From Granulicella sp. S190 (lineage in GTDB: Bacteria > Acidobacteriota > Terriglobia > Terriglobales > Acidobacteriaceae): a stretch of DNA of 64,000 bases. Below are positions 63,293 to 64,000 of this stretch, piece after piece. Numbering within the stretch: position 1 is the first letter of the stretch; each line of letters begins with the position of its first letter. The DNA lies in contig NZ_LMUD01000016.1 in assembly GCF_009766095.1 (NCBI RefSeq), positions 469,063 through 533,062 on the forward strand, given 5' to 3'. Made by a program: the position numbers and the translations under genes. Below the pieces are notes generated by a model. That model was not told the DNA's origin, did no database searches, and saw nothing but the letters and a program-made list of their open reading frames with translations.

Positions 63293-63514
63293 AAGTTGTG
63301 TGTAGCGAAGGGACCCAGAGCAAGGACCCAGCACATGTCCGATAACGGAACGTATGATGTGCCTAGATTGACACTGGTACACTTTGGAGTCAAGGGGAAA
63401 CCCGTTGATATTGCCAGAAAGACCTAAAAAAACCAGATTGGAACCAAGTTGGTAACTTGCAGCACGAACGGTTCATGATTGATGGATCGTGAGTTCGTTA
63501 GAACAGGGGTATTG

Positions 63515-64000
63515 ATGCCGGATGAGTTTGGACCCGTGCAAGCGTTGGCGTTGCTGGAAGAGTGGACGAAAGGTGAGAGTCTACGCAAACATGGGCTGGC
63601 GGTTGCGGTATGCACAGAAGCATATGGCGTGACGGAAGCGGCGCGGCTTGGGCTTACGGAGGAGAGTGCCTCTTCGTTCGTAGAGAAGTATGCAAGCGCT
63701 GGTCTATTGCATGACATGGACTACGAGCGACATCCGAGCGTGGCGGAACATCCGTTTGTTGGTGTAAACCATCTACGGAAACTAGGATGGCCGGAGAATG
63801 TACTGCATGCAATTCTGGCGCACGCGGATTATTCGGGAACTCCTCGCGAGTCGCATCTTGATAAGGCTCTATTCGCGTGCGATGAGCTTGCAGGTTTTTT
63901 GACTGCTTGCGCGTTGGTAAAGCCGTCGAAATCGATTCAGGATGTAGAAGTGACAAGTGTGAAGAAAAAGATGAAGGACAAGGCGTTTGCGCGTGCAGTG
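63515..64000 (+). CDS. HD-domain phosphohydrolase (N-terminal part; runs off the window)
   Basis: The frame stays open from an ATG at 63515, preceded by AGGGG, to the window end and gives 162 residues. The metal-binding His and Asp are in LRKHGLAVAVCTEAYG and ASAGLLHDMDYERHPS, followed by HPFVGVNHLRKLGWPENVLH and ILAHADYSG. This is the pattern of HD-superfamily hydrolases acting on phosphates, often called HDIG proteins. The C-terminal end and any extra domain are not in view. The reverse-strand frames over this region are shadows. Confidence 0.82.
   Translation, partial: MPDEFGPVQALALLEEWTKGESLRKHGLAVAVCTEAYGVTEAARLGLTEESASSFVEKYASAGLLHDMDYERHPSVAEHPFVGVNHLRKLGWPENVLHAILAHADYSGTPRESHLDKALFACDELAGFLTACALVKPSKSIQDVEVTSVKKKMKDKAFARAV

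Overview
The window looks like a chromosomal segment of a soil acidobacterium, probably a member of the Terriglobales (Edaphobacter/Granulicella/Terriglobus type). This is inferred from moderate-to-high GC, the gene families present (DUF2905, DUF2959, MacB-like permeases, phosphoesterase plus beta-propeller pairs, a PilMNO-type cluster with a GspG-like protein) and a futalosine-pathway radical SAM enzyme. It could not be confirmed without a database. No CRISPR array, insertion sequence, integrase or phage module was seen.

Layout. 1-4.2 kb: the end of a membrane protein, a stand-alone response regulator, DUF2905, xseA and glmM. 4.5-8.7 kb: pgi, gnd and zwf, the entry to glycolysis and the pentose phosphate pathway, closed by a strong hairpin. 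8.9-10.8 kb: an AldB-type aldehyde dehydrogenase with its DUF779 neighbour. 10.8-15.1 kb: an ECF sigma/anti-sigma pair, a Slt-type lytic transglycosylase and a small zinc-ribbon protein. 15.1-17.6 kb: two MacB-like permeases without an ATPase. 17.7-20.9 kb: tRNA-Leu(UAA), a large secreted protein of unknown function, and a decayed tRNA-Leu-like sequence. 21-27.3 kb: an MqnC-like enzyme, a YncE-like propeller, a secreted phosphoesterase and a Tat-exported multicopper oxidase. 27.4-31.3 kb: glycan genes (GT2, epimerase, GT39-like, methyltransferase).

31.5-35.5 kb: a glycerol operon (aquaporin, glpK, glpD). 35.5-37.9 kb: an EmrB-type efflux pump divergent from a TetR regulator. 38-46.4 kb: a type IV pilus/type II secretion-like assembly locus (PilC/GspF, DUF2959 lipoprotein, PilB/GspE, PilM, PilN, PilO, a PilP-position protein, and a pseudopilin with a long Ser/Gly tail). 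46.4-49.7 kb: a frameshifted YCF48-like repeat gene, a Pro/Ser-rich PKD protein and its small partner. 49.8-54.1 kb: penicillin acylase family hydrolase and a Na+/H+ antiporter. 54.2-56.5 kb: two divergent CPBP membrane proteases, one bracketed by a 49-bp repeat. 56.6-62.5 kb: a DHH phosphoesterase, then uppS-cdsA-dxr-rseP, the classic isoprenoid, phospholipid and envelope cluster. 62.8 kb to the end: a zinc-ribbon HTH regulator and a truncated HD-domain gene running off the edge.

Most of the window is core metabolism and envelope biology. No clear new defence or mobile system was found. The parts most worth follow-up are the tRNA-Leu/tRNA-remnant interval with its unknown 878-residue secreted protein, the pilus-like locus with the unusual Ser/Gly-tailed pseudopilin and following PKD gene pair, and the repeat-flanked CPBP gene.
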